Source of the DNA: Clostridiaceae bacterium
GTDB lineage: Bacteria > Bacillota_A > Clostridia > Clostridiales > Clostridiaceae
Length of the DNA: 64,000 nt
Assembly (NCBI GenBank): GCA_029256485.1
Contig: JAQSXU010000006.1
Span: 7,363-71,362 of the forward strand
Direction: 5' to 3'
Of this stretch, positions 26,875-35,677 are shown one piece after another; the first letter of the stretch is position 1; each line of letters starts with the position of its first letter. Position numbers and translations under genes: made by a program. The notes beneath the pieces were generated by a model. It saw only the letters and a program-made list of their open reading frames with translations. It searched no databases and was not told where the DNA came from.

Positions 26875-27726
26875 TCAGGGACGGTTAGTATAAACCGTTC
26901 CCCTTGAATATAAATCAATTAAATAGTTAACTACAGATTTATTAGTCATTATTAATTGTTTAGGAAATTCATTGTTTCTTTTCGATAACAGTGCAAAATA
27001 TCCTTCTTCATGAAAATCTTCTTTAAATGCTGCGTTATTAAGGCCAAGTCCCTTTATTAAATCGTTATAAAAGTCCTTATAATTTACTACATCTTCTGAT
27101 GCTAAATGGAAAGTTCCCTTTAAATTATTATCCATTATGTAGCATAACTGCCTTGCTATCATCACATTGATATTAGTATTATGAAAAAGTTTTGGATATA
27201 CTAACACCTCTTTATTATCACCAACTGTGGATAATATTTCTTTAATTCTTGGACAATCTTTTCCCCATACCTGAGGCAGCCTTAATATACAGGCATTATC
27301 ATGTAATATATCGGTTATTCTTCTTTCACATTCTATTTTGAATTGTCCATACTCTGTACATGAATTTGGCAAATCACCTTCATAATGGGGTCTGCTGAAG
27401 TCATTATCAAAAACATTTGTAGTAGAAAAAAAGTATAAACTCCCGCCCTTTTTCTTCAGATACTCAGCAGCTTTTATATGTATATCCAACTGCTTTTTAA
27501 AATCTCCCCTTAAGCAGGAAACTATTATATCAGGTTTTAAAGTGTTCAATAGGCTGTTTACATTTTCAATATCTTCTATATTCATTTTGTAACTTCTATC
27601 TTCATTTAATGATATTGGATTTTTAAAGTAAGTTATGTAATACTGAAATTTATTATGCTTATTCATTTCATTAATTATTGCCTTTCCCAAAAGTCCGCTT
27701 CCACCTAATATTAAGATTTTTTTCAT
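26875..27726 (-). CDS. RmlD-like NAD(P)-dependent sugar reductase
   Basis: A 283-residue extended SDR of the dTDP-4-dehydrorhamnose reductase type. The cofactor motif GGSGLLGKAI opens the protein; FSTTNVFD corresponds to the catalytic Ser/Thr strand and TEYGQFKIECE holds the YxxxK pair. It probably modifies a nucleotide sugar. No rml cluster is nearby. The last ten codons or so (SRGTVYTNRP and stop) are encoded by an inverted pair of the dispersed GGGACGGTT motif, so the native C-terminus seems to have been replaced or extended. Confidence 0.85.
   Translation of the reverse strand: MKKILILGGSGLLGKAIINEMNKHNKFQYYITYFKNPISLNEDRSYKMNIEDIENVNSLLNTLKPDIIVSCLRGDFKKQLDIHIKAAEYLKKKGGSLYFFSTTNVFDNDFSRPHYEGDLPNSCTEYGQFKIECERRITDILHDNACILRLPQVWGKDCPRIKEILSTVGDNKEVLVYPKLFHNTNINVMIARQLCYIMDNNLKGTFHLASEDVVNYKDFYNDLIKGLGLNNAAFKEDFHEEGYFALLSKRNNEFPKQLIMTNKSVVNYLIDLYSRGTVYTNRP
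26878..26903. repeat. inverted pair of the dispersed motif, copies 5 and 5'
   Basis: GGGACGGTT at 26878-26886 and AACCGTTCCCC at 26893-26903 face each other across six bases, forming a near-perfect hairpin at the 3' end of the RmlD-like gene. The second half has one extra T compared with the consensus. Confidence 0.8.
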
Positions 27727-27769
27727 TGGAATTATCCCCCTATAGATTGTACTTACAAAAATATTATTT

Positions 27770-28540
27770 CTATTTATAATTTTTAATTAAATAGGTTCTC
27801 CAGCTCTTTTCAAATCCTTCACTGGTAGTCCCTAATATTTCTCGTAAATTTGAAGGTGATTTTATTAATCCAATTAAGGAATTGTAGCCATAATTTTTAA
27901 CAATATATTCTACAGCAGTGTATGAAAATGCATATCCGCCGTCAGATAAATTATTAGAATTCATTGCATATAATGTTGGTATGTCATTTTTTAGTATTTT
28001 TCCCTTTAGAGCACCTTTCATATTACTATTCATCTGTTTTGCCTCATAAGCTGCAGTGCCTTCGTTAAGCCATAAAGGTATACCTTTCAAATTTTGGTTA
28101 ATATTTGATACCATCACGTGGGTAAACTCATGTACCACTACCTGCATTAAGGTGTCATAAGTATGATATTCACCAGGATTTAATTGTGAAACCATTTTAA
28201 TTTTATTTCCCCACCCAGTTCCTACATCCCACATAGGTGCATTAGGTGCCCCTATTGCATTATGGAATGACTGTATATCAGAATAAATTTCAATTTCAAC
28301 TTTATCTTTTAAAGATACATTTAAGTCATTTGAAATCCTTTTGTAATTATCTTCAAGGCTCTTTTCCAAATCATTTAAACATTTTACATCTTTATTAAAT
28401 GAATAATACTTAAAATGCTGGCTTTCCACCTGCAGTTTGAATTTATCTTCAGCAATTGCTTTAGCGCTTTTATTTACTTCACATCCCATTAAGTTCAATG
28501 TAAAAATTAAACTAATGCATAAAATAATAAACTTTTTCAT
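27770..28540 (-). CDS. gluzincin-type metalloprotease lipoprotein
   Basis: A 256-residue lipoprotein: the signal peptide ends in NLMGC (Cys20). The zinc motif is HEFTH at 137-141, with a third ligand Glu160 in IPLWLNEGTAAY, the pattern of the peptidase MA-like family. It therefore probably acts outside the membrane. It shares this arrangement with the interrupted gene at 24950-26431 but lacks its TPR region and membrane spans, and the two look like diverged paralogues. Confidence 0.85.
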   Translation of the reverse strand: MKKFIILCISLIFTLNLMGCEVNKSAKAIAEDKFKLQVESQHFKYYSFNKDVKCLNDLEKSLEDNYKRISNDLNVSLKDKVEIEIYSDIQSFHNAIGAPNAPMWDVGTGWGNKIKMVSQLNPGEYHTYDTLMQVVVHEFTHVMVSNINQNLKGIPLWLNEGTAAYEAKQMNSNMKGALKGKILKNDIPTLYAMNSNNLSDGGYAFSYTAVEYIVKNYGYNSLIGLIKSPSNLREILGTTSEGFEKSWRTYLIKNYK

Positions 28541-28652
28541 AAAAGCCTCCGCGCAAACAATTGCATATTTATTTTACTGTTATGTAATTATTCTACCATA
28601 TATTGTAATAAATATTAATAGAAGTTAAATAAAATGGAAGCCATTAATATGA

Positions 28653-28976
28653 TTATTTATTATCACTATTTAAACTCTTATTAAAATAATTTAAATCCAT
28701 TCTTTTTTTCCAGCCTTTTGATTTCCAAAATGAGTTTTCAATTTCATTATTTGTAAACACAACAAGTTCAGCTTTTGTTATTCCTTCTTTTGCTAATGCA
28801 GCATATACAGCTTCAAGCAGTTTTGTACCAATTCCTTGTCCCCTATATTCTGCTTTGACAGCTGTGTGATAAGTCACCCTTATTTTCATATTTATTTCCA
28901 CTTCTCTTATATAAAATATTAAAGCCGCAGTTTTCATAAAATCTGCAGACTTTAATACTGTTATTTTGTTATTCAA
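28653..28976 (-). CDS. GNAT acetyltransferase, probably N-terminally shortened
   Basis: The C-terminal part has the acetyl-CoA-binding signature EYRGQGIGTKLLEAVY and FWKSKGWKKR, typical of GNAT N-acetyltransferases. At about 107 residues it is shorter than normal (about 140-160), and the region before VTYHTAVKAEYRG lacks the usual first strands. The TTG at 28974-28976 has no good binding site; an internal ATG just before KIRVTY is an alternative. It may be a gene remnant. Confidence 0.5.
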   Translation of the reverse strand: MNNKITVLKSADFMKTAALIFYIREVEINMKIRVTYHTAVKAEYRGQGIGTKLLEAVYAALAKEGITKAELVVFTNNEIENSFWKSKGWKKRMDLNYFNKSLNSDNK

Positions 28977-29017
28977 GCATATTATTCACCGTTCATTTTT
29001 GGAGTGCTCAATTAACT

Positions 29018-29150
29018 TTATTTATATTCCACTTCTTCAAATCCACTGTCAAATTTTATGTCCTCAGCATAAGTGTGTGTTCTCAAAATTTTTTGTGATT
29101 ATTTTGTTATTAGTGCTTTTCTTATTTACTAGTTTATTGTGAATATTCAT
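29018..29150 (-). pseudogene. possible frameshifted small gene
   Basis: An ATG at 29148-29150 with AAAGGA upstream opens MNIHNKLVNKKSTNN and stops after about 28 codons. A second register continues THTYAEDIKFDSGFEEVEYK to a stop at 29018. The second half has a convincing acidic-protein composition. One indel would join them into a protein of about 43 residues. This is weak evidence. Confidence 0.3.
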
Positions 29151-29193
29151 TTCATCATTCCTTTATTTTCTTAAGTACAAAATCAATAAAAAA

Positions 29194-29388
29194 CTAATTC
29201 TTATTATTCTGCAAGGAATCAATAGTTTGCTGTTGGGCTGCGATAGTTAGTATTATACTTCCTACCGCAACTAAAAAATTACCCAGAATATTATTATCGT
29301 CAGCGGATTGATCTGTTGAAAGAGCAATTGCAACCACAGTTGATAATATGGCAAGTTCATTAGGACATATATCATTAAATAGTGGCAT
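29194..29388 (-). CDS. small hypothetical protein with one hydrophobic segment
   Basis: A 64-residue protein, with GAGGTG at good spacing before the ATG. It opens MPLFNDICPNELAILSTVVA and has two short hydrophobic segments (about 11-24 and 34-50), then a Gln/Asn-rich tail. It looks like a translated small membrane-associated protein, but I do not recognise its family. Confidence 0.65.
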   Translation of the reverse strand: MPLFNDICPNELAILSTVVAIALSTDQSADDNNILGNFLVAVGSIILTIAAQQQTIDSLQNNKN

Positions 29389-29487
29389 TTAAATTCACCT
29401 CAATTTAATATATGCCATTATTTTAAAATAGTTATATAGTACTCAGTAAAACTAAATTCTACCATTTAAACATAACCTTTTTTACTT

Positions 29488-29497
29488 AACCGTCCCC
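29488..29497 (-). repeat. GGGGACGGTT dispersed motif, copy 6
   Basis: Six bases after the stop of the ABC exporter operon, in its sense orientation. It faces copy 7 at 33092 in inverted orientation, the pair enclosing the two ABC genes. Confidence 0.8.
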
Positions 29498-29503
29498 TAA
29501 ATT

Positions 29504-31276
29504 TTAAAGTTTCCAGCCCAGCTGCTCAATTTGGTTATATTTTGCATACCATCCATTTTTCCCTGCTAACTCAGCAGGTGTGCCTGTTTCAACTATTCTG
29601 CCGTTTTCTAAAATGATGACCTGATTGGCATCAATAATTCCTGATACTCTGTGGCTTATGGTGAGAATAGTTCTTTCTTTGGATATTTCATTTAATGCTT
29701 TGAATATTTTTTGCTCTGTTAATGAATCCAATCCTGAAGTAACCTCATCCAGAAGCAATATAGGTGGATTACATACAATGGCGCAGGCTAAAGCTAACAG
29801 CTGATACTGTCCATGTGAAAGACTGCTTTCTCCTTCACCAATTAAAGTGCTATATCCATTCTTTAATTTCATAATATCATCATGCAAATAAACAGTTTTG
29901 CAGGCCTTTATTACCTGCTCATCTGTAATAGTTTCATCATACAAAGTCACAGCATCCTTAATGGTTCCATCATAGATTGGAAAACTTTGGGGTACTATGC
30001 CTAATATTTTTCTTCGTAGATTTTGCGGCATTTTAAAAGGATCCATACCTTGTATTTTGATGCTTCCTTTGCATGGCTTATATAAACCTGCTACAAGGTT
30101 CAAAATTGTGCTTTTTCCTGCACCTGTTCTTCCAACCAGTGCTACCTTTGTTCCAGGGAGCACTGTAAAATTAATATCCTGCACATTATTTTTATTATTA
30201 TCATAAGAAAAACTTATATTATTAACATCTATATGAACATTATTAAAATTGTTTTTATCTAAAGATAATTCAGTATAGTATCTATCACTTTTTTCAGTAT
30301 GTCTTATTTCCTCTTTTTCATTGTCAAAATCATTTATCCTTTTTACACCTGCAATGGCCTCTTGAATTGTCTGAAATTCTTCAGCAATTGATTGTATAGG
30401 GTCAAACATTCTGGAAATCAAATCCACCACAGCTGCAACGGACCCAATTGTTATTCCCAATGCGCCTAATCCCTTTGGAGCCGCTATAAGAACAGTGAGA
30501 GTAATTATTACAGCTCTTAAAACCTGCATTATGCATGGAAAAAAAGAATCCAAACTGCTTGTCTTATGAACTGCAGTTATATTTTCATTTAATGGCTTCT
30601 GCAAATTGTTTAAAAAAAGCTGTTCCTTAGAAAATATCTTTATTGTTCTAATTCCATTAAATAGTTCTTGAATTGAACCATTTATATGAGACACAGCCCT
30701 TCTAGTGGCCATTTGAGCATTAAAAGTTGCTGATTTAAAGTAGCTGGTTATGAAATAAATTACTGGAATAAATATTAGTAAATATAAAGCTAGTACTGGG
30801 CTTATTAAATAAACTGAAATAATAATCCCTAATGACTTTAGTCCATCTGCCAGCATTCCTACTAACCCCTCTGAAAAAAGAGTTCCCACGGCATCTACAT
30901 CTGATGTAAACCTGCTGATTATTTCACCCACAGCATTGTTTGAATAGTATGATATAGGCAGTGTTTTTAATTTCTTACCCATATTATATCTAATATTTGC
31001 AAGAATATCCTGTCCTATAATTGCCATCATAAATTCTCTTATAAAATCAAAGGCTCCGCTGAGTACAGTAGCTAGTAAATAATATAAGGACAATTTCATA
31101 ACACCGCTGTAAATTCCCTTTGAGATATTATTATCAATTATACTTTTTAATATTTGAGGAGGCACAAGCTGCATGGCAATACCGCCTAAAATAGCAATTA
31201 GTAAAAAAAAGCTTTGTATGAATTTATTTTTTATTGTTGATTTTAGCGCAGAGGCTGCAATACCATTATGCTTCAT
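29504..31276 (-). CDS. heterodimeric ABC exporter, subunit with consensus ATPase site
   Basis: A 590-residue half-transporter: six membrane spans in the first 310 residues, then an ATPase domain with Walker A GRTGAGKST, a somewhat degenerate signature (SLSHGQYQ), Walker B ILLLDEVTSGLD with the catalytic glutamate, and the SHR switch. It overlaps the upstream subunit by 11 bases and so is translationally coupled to it. Heterodimeric exporters of this type pump drugs, lipids or peptides; the substrate is unknown. Confidence 0.92.
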   Translation of the reverse strand: MKHNGIAASALKSTIKNKFIQSFFLLIAILGGIAMQLVPPQILKSIIDNNISKGIYSGVMKLSLYYLLATVLSGAFDFIREFMMAIIGQDILANIRYNMGKKLKTLPISYYSNNAVGEIISRFTSDVDAVGTLFSEGLVGMLADGLKSLGIIISVYLISPVLALYLLIFIPVIYFITSYFKSATFNAQMATRRAVSHINGSIQELFNGIRTIKIFSKEQLFLNNLQKPLNENITAVHKTSSLDSFFPCIMQVLRAVIITLTVLIAAPKGLGALGITIGSVAAVVDLISRMFDPIQSIAEEFQTIQEAIAGVKRINDFDNEKEEIRHTEKSDRYYTELSLDKNNFNNVHIDVNNISFSYDNNKNNVQDINFTVLPGTKVALVGRTGAGKSTILNLVAGLYKPCKGSIKIQGMDPFKMPQNLRRKILGIVPQSFPIYDGTIKDAVTLYDETITDEQVIKACKTVYLHDDIMKLKNGYSTLIGEGESSLSHGQYQLLALACAIVCNPPILLLDEVTSGLDSLTEQKIFKALNEISKERTILTISHRVSGIIDANQVIILENGRIVETGTPAELAGKNGWYAKYNQIEQLGWKL

Positions 31277-33041
31277 TTATTTCACCGCCTAAAAAGCTTT
31301 GTGAGTCTAATATTTTGCTATAAATACCATTTTCATTGATCAATTCATTATGAGTGCCTTTTCCCACAATTTTACCTTTGTCAAAAACCAAAACCATATC
31401 TGTATATTTAAAAACTTGAAGTCTATGAGAAAAGATAAATATAGTCCTGCCTTCTGAGTTATGCCGCAGCTCTTTTATGATTTTTGCTTCAGTATTTATA
31501 TCAACAGCTGAAAAAGGATCATCCAGTATTACAATACTGGAGTTTTTATACAAAGCCCTTGCCAGGGATATTCTTTGCCTTTGTCCTCCGGAAACTCTTG
31601 TTCCCTTCTCACCTAGCTGGGCTTCTACCCCATGTTGAAAGTTTGATATATCCTGCATTAAGCATGCAGTGTTTAATACCTTGTCCAACTTTATTTCGTC
31701 AGTATTACCCCAAGTAATATTATTTTTTAAGGAGTCTGAAAAAAGGAAAGGATCATGTCCCATGTATGTTATTGCATCAATTTTTTTATTATAATCCATA
31801 TCTTTTAAATTCTCGCCGTCAAAGCAAATTTCTCCCTCATAATCATATAAGCCAGTTAATGCTAGTCCTAATGCACTTTTCCCGGACCCAACAGATCCTG
31901 TTACTCCAACTATCATTCCTGATGGCACCTTAAAAGAAATATTCCTAATAGCATAATTTTGGTCTTCTCCATATTTGAAGGAGAGATTATTTACACTGAT
32001 TTCCGTTTGCTTAATACTATTCATATGTTCAAACTGTTTAAAATTATCATTGTCTAATAGAGATTTAACTCTATCCCAGGAAGCTTTAGCACCCTGTTGA
32101 AGATTAAAAACCTTTGCAGCTGTTGTAGTTCTGACTGCAAGAGCAGTAAACATGGTTATATATGCAGTAAATGTACCAATTGTCCAGCTTCCCCCTATAA
32201 CCTTATTACCGCCTAAATATATAACTAAAATAATACCTATGCTGGACAGGGATGAGTAAATTGGAGCCAGTCCATTTTGCAGCACATTTACCACCGCTGT
32301 TTTTTTAGCCTGAATAGTTAATTTTTCTTTAAGCCTTTTTAGCTCATTGTCCTCTCTTCCATATAAACGCAGTATATTAATTTGCGATACCATTTTTCTA
32401 ATTTGTGTGGTGGTTTTTGAGTTGGCTGCTCTGGCAGCCTTAGATTTTGATTGAACCACTTTTCTCATCAATTGAGTCAGCAGTATAACTAATGGAATGG
32501 GAATAGAAGATATTAATGTAATCTTAACATCATAAAACATAAGTGCTGCAAAATATGCAAGCATAAGCACACCCGTATCCCACAATTCCGTTATAGTTTT
32601 CCTCACTGCTTCAACCACAATATCCACATCACCTATGGTAGTGGACATCATATCTCCTACCTTTTTCTTCTCTATGATATTTAAATCAGTATGCAATATA
32701 GATTCCATAACCGAGATACGCATATCCCCACTGATTCTATTTGCCATATCCCTGACGTAATATCTCTTAAAAAATCTTGCTACTTGAAAAGATAATGTAA
32801 TCAGAATAAATGCAGCACCTGAATTTATTATATTGCTTATACTTGGGGAATTAACTGCAGCATCCAGCAATTTACCTTGAAAAATAGGTCCCAAAACTAT
32901 GGCTGAATTAAAAAGTATTCCTGCAGCTGCTGTTATCAAAAATTGTTTATTATATTTTATAATATAAGATGATAGCTTTTCCTTTTCTTTTGGAGGAGAA
33001 AATTTTACTTTCTTACTTTTTTCTTTAATCATGTCATTCAT
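31266..33041 (-). CDS. heterodimeric ABC exporter, subunit with degenerate ATPase site
   Basis: A 591-residue half-transporter partner of the gene at 29504-31276. It has six spans, Walker A GSVGSGKSA, a canonical signature (VSGGQRQRISLARAL) and Walker B IVILDDPFSAVD, in which the usual catalytic Glu is Asp. One canonical and one degenerate site is the known pattern for TM287/288- and BmrCD-like heterodimers. AAAGGA precedes the ATG. The two genes form a two-gene operon flanked by inverted copies of the dispersed motif. Confidence 0.92.
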   Translation of the reverse strand: MNDMIKEKSKKVKFSPPKEKEKLSSYIIKYNKQFLITAAAGILFNSAIVLGPIFQGKLLDAAVNSPSISNIINSGAAFILITLSFQVARFFKRYYVRDMANRISGDMRISVMESILHTDLNIIEKKKVGDMMSTTIGDVDIVVEAVRKTITELWDTGVLMLAYFAALMFYDVKITLISSIPIPLVILLTQLMRKVVQSKSKAARAANSKTTTQIRKMVSQINILRLYGREDNELKRLKEKLTIQAKKTAVVNVLQNGLAPIYSSLSSIGIILVIYLGGNKVIGGSWTIGTFTAYITMFTALAVRTTTAAKVFNLQQGAKASWDRVKSLLDNDNFKQFEHMNSIKQTEISVNNLSFKYGEDQNYAIRNISFKVPSGMIVGVTGSVGSGKSALGLALTGLYDYEGEICFDGENLKDMDYNKKIDAITYMGHDPFLFSDSLKNNITWGNTDEIKLDKVLNTACLMQDISNFQHGVEAQLGEKGTRVSGGQRQRISLARALYKNSSIVILDDPFSAVDINTEAKIIKELRHNSEGRTIFIFSHRLQVFKYTDMVLVFDKGKIVGKGTHNELINENGIYSKILDSQSFLGGEINEA

Positions 33042-33091
33042 TAAATCCTTTCTAAGTAGTGAACTTATTTTAATTTTATCACTATTTTCTA

Positions 33092-33100
33092 GGGACGGTT
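33092..33100 (+). repeat. GGGACGGTT dispersed motif, copy 7
   Basis: Reads GGGACGGTTAAGCTTTTTTG, 50 bases upstream of the ABC operon start and pointing away from it. Confidence 0.75.
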
Positions 33101-33201
33101 AAGCTTTTTTGGCAATTATTAGTTTTATGATTTTCCTTAATTTTCTCTTTGGAGCTGGAGATTCAATATATGCATTATGCTTATCAATGATTGCATATTC
33201 A

Positions 33202-33230
33202 TTGTAAGTGTAATGTTGTAGGACTATAAT
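33202..33230 (+). promoter_or_regulatory. promoter of the ferritin-VIT gene
   Basis: TTGTAA at 33202-33207 and TATAAT at 33225-33230 with a 17-base spacer, about 60 bases before the start codon. Confidence 0.65.
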
Positions 33231-33288
33231 AATATGGTAAATTCTTTCATAGAATTAATAAAAACCATTTAGAAAGGTGGTAAATAAA

Positions 33289-34170
33289 ATGGAGCTAAGT
33301 GAAAGTTTAAATAAAATACTTCTTAAAATTCAATTAAGAGAAATAACTGAGAGTAAGATATATATGAATATAGCTAAAATTACAAAGGATGAAAACAATA
33401 AGGACATATTACTTAAAATAGCAGCTGATGAAGAGCAGCATTATAAGTTTATAAAATCATATACTCATACAGATGTTGCTGTTAATAAAAAGGCAGTATG
33501 GTTTTATACTTTAATAGCAAAAATCCTTGGGTTTACTTTTGCAGTGAAACAAATGGAAGGAAGAGAAAATCAAGCATACAAGTTATATAGCTTTGATGAA
33601 TTATCAAAAAAACTTCCTGAATTCGCTGAAATGGCTAAGGAAGAAGAAAAGCATGAATTTCTGCTCCTTGATATGCTGGACGAAGAAAGATTAAAGTATG
33701 TAGGCTCTATTGTTCTTGGATTAAATGATGCACTTGTAGAAATAACGGGGAGTGTTGCAGGATTTACTCTGTCCATGGCAAATACAAAAGTAATAGCTTT
33801 AGCTGGAATGATTACTGGAATATCCGCTACCCTTTCCATGGCTGCAAGCGAATATATCGCTGAAAAAGCAGAAAACACAAAAGATGCTTTAAAATCAAGT
33901 GTTTATACTGGGGGCTCATATTTATTAACGGTTATTTTACTCATACTTCCTTTTCTTTTTTTACCTAAATATATGTATGTACAAGCCCTTATAATAAGTC
34001 TCGTTATTGCTGTAATTATAATTTCAGTATTTAATTATTATATAGCTGTTGCTAAAGGGGTTAACTTCAAACAACGATTTATACAAATGGCAGGAGTAAG
34101 TTTAGGAGTTGCATTGTTATCCTTTATTATAGGACTAGTAGTAAAAAACGTACTAGGTATTAATTTGTAA
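33289..34170 (+). CDS. ferritin-like/VIT1 fusion iron (manganese) transporter
   Basis: A 293-residue two-domain protein. The N-terminal part (about 1-140) is a ferritin-like four-helix domain with ExxH pairs (ADEEQHYKF and KEEEKHEFLL), suitable for a di-iron site. The C-terminal part (about 145-290) is a VIT1/CCC1-type transporter with GLNDALVEITGSVAGFT, SMAASEYIAEKAE and several membrane spans. Fusions of this type (MbfA-like) export iron or manganese. The ATG at 33289 follows AAAGGTGG; a GTG further upstream is part of that site. It ends in a strong hairpin. Confidence 0.9.
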   Translation: MELSESLNKILLKIQLREITESKIYMNIAKITKDENNKDILLKIAADEEQHYKFIKSYTHTDVAVNKKAVWFYTLIAKILGFTFAVKQMEGRENQAYKLYSFDELSKKLPEFAEMAKEEEKHEFLLLDMLDEERLKYVGSIVLGLNDALVEITGSVAGFTLSMANTKVIALAGMITGISATLSMAASEYIAEKAENTKDALKSSVYTGGSYLLTVILLILPFLFLPKYMYVQALIISLVIAVIIISVFNYYIAVAKGVNFKQRFIQMAGVSLGVALLSFIIGLVVKNVLGINL

Positions 34171-34180
34171 TTATTTAATA

Positions 34181-34206
34181 AACCTCCAAGAAATTTCTTG
34201 GAGGTT
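34181..34206. terminator. perfect palindrome between convergent genes
   Basis: AACCTCCAAGAAA pairs with TTTCTTGGAGGTT without a mismatch. It lies ten bases after the transporter stop and upstream of the AIM24 gene stop. Confidence 0.75.
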
Positions 34207-34260
34207 CTTATCTTTTTCATTTCACTAAGAATTAAGGATATATATCAATTTGTTATATTT

Positions 34261-34950
34261 TTAATTTCCGGAATTATTACTAGGAAAATATCTTGATAGC
34301 TGTCCGACAAGATTTTGTATTGGCATAGTTTGAAGATAAACTCTTCCTGGGCCCCTAAGTGTGGATAAAAACAATCCCTCTCCGCCAAAGAACATGTTCT
34401 TAAAACCTTTAAGCATTTCAACATCAAAATTTACAGACTGATCAAACATAGCAACATGGCCTGTATCTACTTTCATTTTTTCCCCTGGAGCTAAATCATA
34501 CTCTTCAATATGTCCGTCAAATTCTAAAAATACTATTCCAGGGCCGCTGATTTTCTGTAGAATAAAACCTTCTCCTCCAAATAGGCCGCTGCCTATTTTT
34601 TTCCTGAAAAATGTTTCAAGAGTTATTGAGGATTCACCAGCTAAAAAAGCTCCCTTTTGACAAATAACAGTTTCATTAGCATTTAATGTTCTTGATATTA
34701 TTTTCCCCGGAAATGAAGATGGAAAAGCTATAAATTCTTCATCACCTTTACTGGTATAAGCATTTAGAAAAATGGACTCACCAGAAAAAGCTCTTCCTAT
34801 TCCACCAAAAAGACCGCCTTTCATATTAGTGTCCATTGCAATATGTTCACTCATCCATCCCATAGCGCCCGATTCTGAAACAATTGACTCATTGTAATTA
34901 AGTTTACAAACCACTACAGGCAGTGTTTCACCTTTAATTTCATATCTCAT
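34261..34950 (-). CDS. AIM24/TIGR00266 family protein
   Basis: A 229-residue beta-rich protein with the repeated glycine patterns of the family: MKGGLFGGIGRAFSGES, GSGLFGGEGFILQ and MFFGGEGLFLSTL. Its function is unknown; it was named for a mitochondrial relative. The start is the ATG at 34948-34950 after GAGGGAGAG. A longer upstream frame encodes a hydrophobic stretch without a binding site and is not included. Confidence 0.88.
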   Translation of the reverse strand: MRYEIKGETLPVVVCKLNYNESIVSESGAMGWMSEHIAMDTNMKGGLFGGIGRAFSGESIFLNAYTSKGDEEFIAFPSSFPGKIISRTLNANETVICQKGAFLAGESSITLETFFRKKIGSGLFGGEGFILQKISGPGIVFLEFDGHIEEYDLAPGEKMKVDTGHVAMFDQSVNFDVEMLKGFKNMFFGGEGLFLSTLRGPGRVYLQTMPIQNLVGQLSRYFPSNNSGN

Positions 34951-35065
34951 GATTATCTCTCCCTCAATATATGAATATAATAGAAACGCATTATATATTA
35001 ATATTATTATACAATTTATTATAAATATTACTATAAAAAACATTACTTTTACTCTATTCTTATGT

Positions 35066-35107
35066 ATATAAAAAAACAGTACAGGTTATGCTTCCCGTAC
35101 TGTTTTT
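35066..35107 (-). terminator. terminator of the lipoprotein/PMT operon
   Basis: AAAAACAGTAC and GTACTGTTTTT form a perfect 11-base stem followed on the minus strand by a T-run. Confidence 0.85.
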
Positions 35108-35131
35108 AGTTTATTTGTTTTATTTGATATC

Positions 35132-35644
35132 CTAATTTGAAGATTGGCTATTATTATTCTGAGAATTTTGTCCATTATTTTTTTGAGTGAAATTTCCTCT
35201 CATCTTTTGCATAACTGCATCAGCTTGAGCTTGTGTAATGACTCCATCGCTTACTAATTTACTTAATGGATTATTTCTTTGTCTGTTTTGAGCATTGTTT
35301 TGAGAGTTTCCCTGCTGATTACTCTGTTGATTATTTTGCTGATTGTTTTGTGTTGTATTCTGTCCACTGCTACTTGTACGTGTTGAATATGCTTCTACAA
35401 TTTTATCAGCTTGAGCTTGTGTTATGGTACCAGCTGTTACTAGAGGTTTTATACTATCCTGCACTCTTTGCTTCATTTGTTCTGGAGACAGCTTATTTAC
35501 ATTTTTTCTATTACTCTGTGTACTGTTACCTGCTGCTTGGGTAGTACTACTGCTATTATTCTGACATCCTGCAAATAAGAATATGGACATATTGATTGCT
35601 ATGAGGCTTAATATAGTTTTATTGAAAAATTTACTTCTTTTCAT
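35132..35644 (-). CDS. Gln/Asn-rich lipoprotein with repeated helical module
   Basis: A 170-residue lipoprotein with signal peptide and lipobox (FAGC near residue 26). A Ser/Thr/Asn linker follows. A motif of about 25 residues occurs twice, the first with GTITQAQADKIVEAY and the second with GVITQAQADAVMQKM, separated and followed by long Gln/Asn runs. It lies directly downstream of the PMT glycosyltransferase gene with a gap of 33 bases, so the two share a transcript and terminator. The extracellular low-complexity tracts may be targets or spacers; function unknown. Confidence 0.75.
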   Translation of the reverse strand: MKRSKFFNKTILSLIAINMSIFLFAGCQNNSSSTTQAAGNSTQSNRKNVNKLSPEQMKQRVQDSIKPLVTAGTITQAQADKIVEAYSTRTSSSGQNTTQNNQQNNQQSNQQGNSQNNAQNRQRNNPLSKLVSDGVITQAQADAVMQKMRGNFTQKNNGQNSQNNNSQSSN

Positions 35645-35677
35645 ATAATATTTTCCTTCCTTTATCTATATTAAATA

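Noticed and set aside
29488..33100. ABC genes as part of a composite transposon
   Set aside because: The flanking motif copies are only about ten bases and no transposase is inside; kept only as a low-interest observation.
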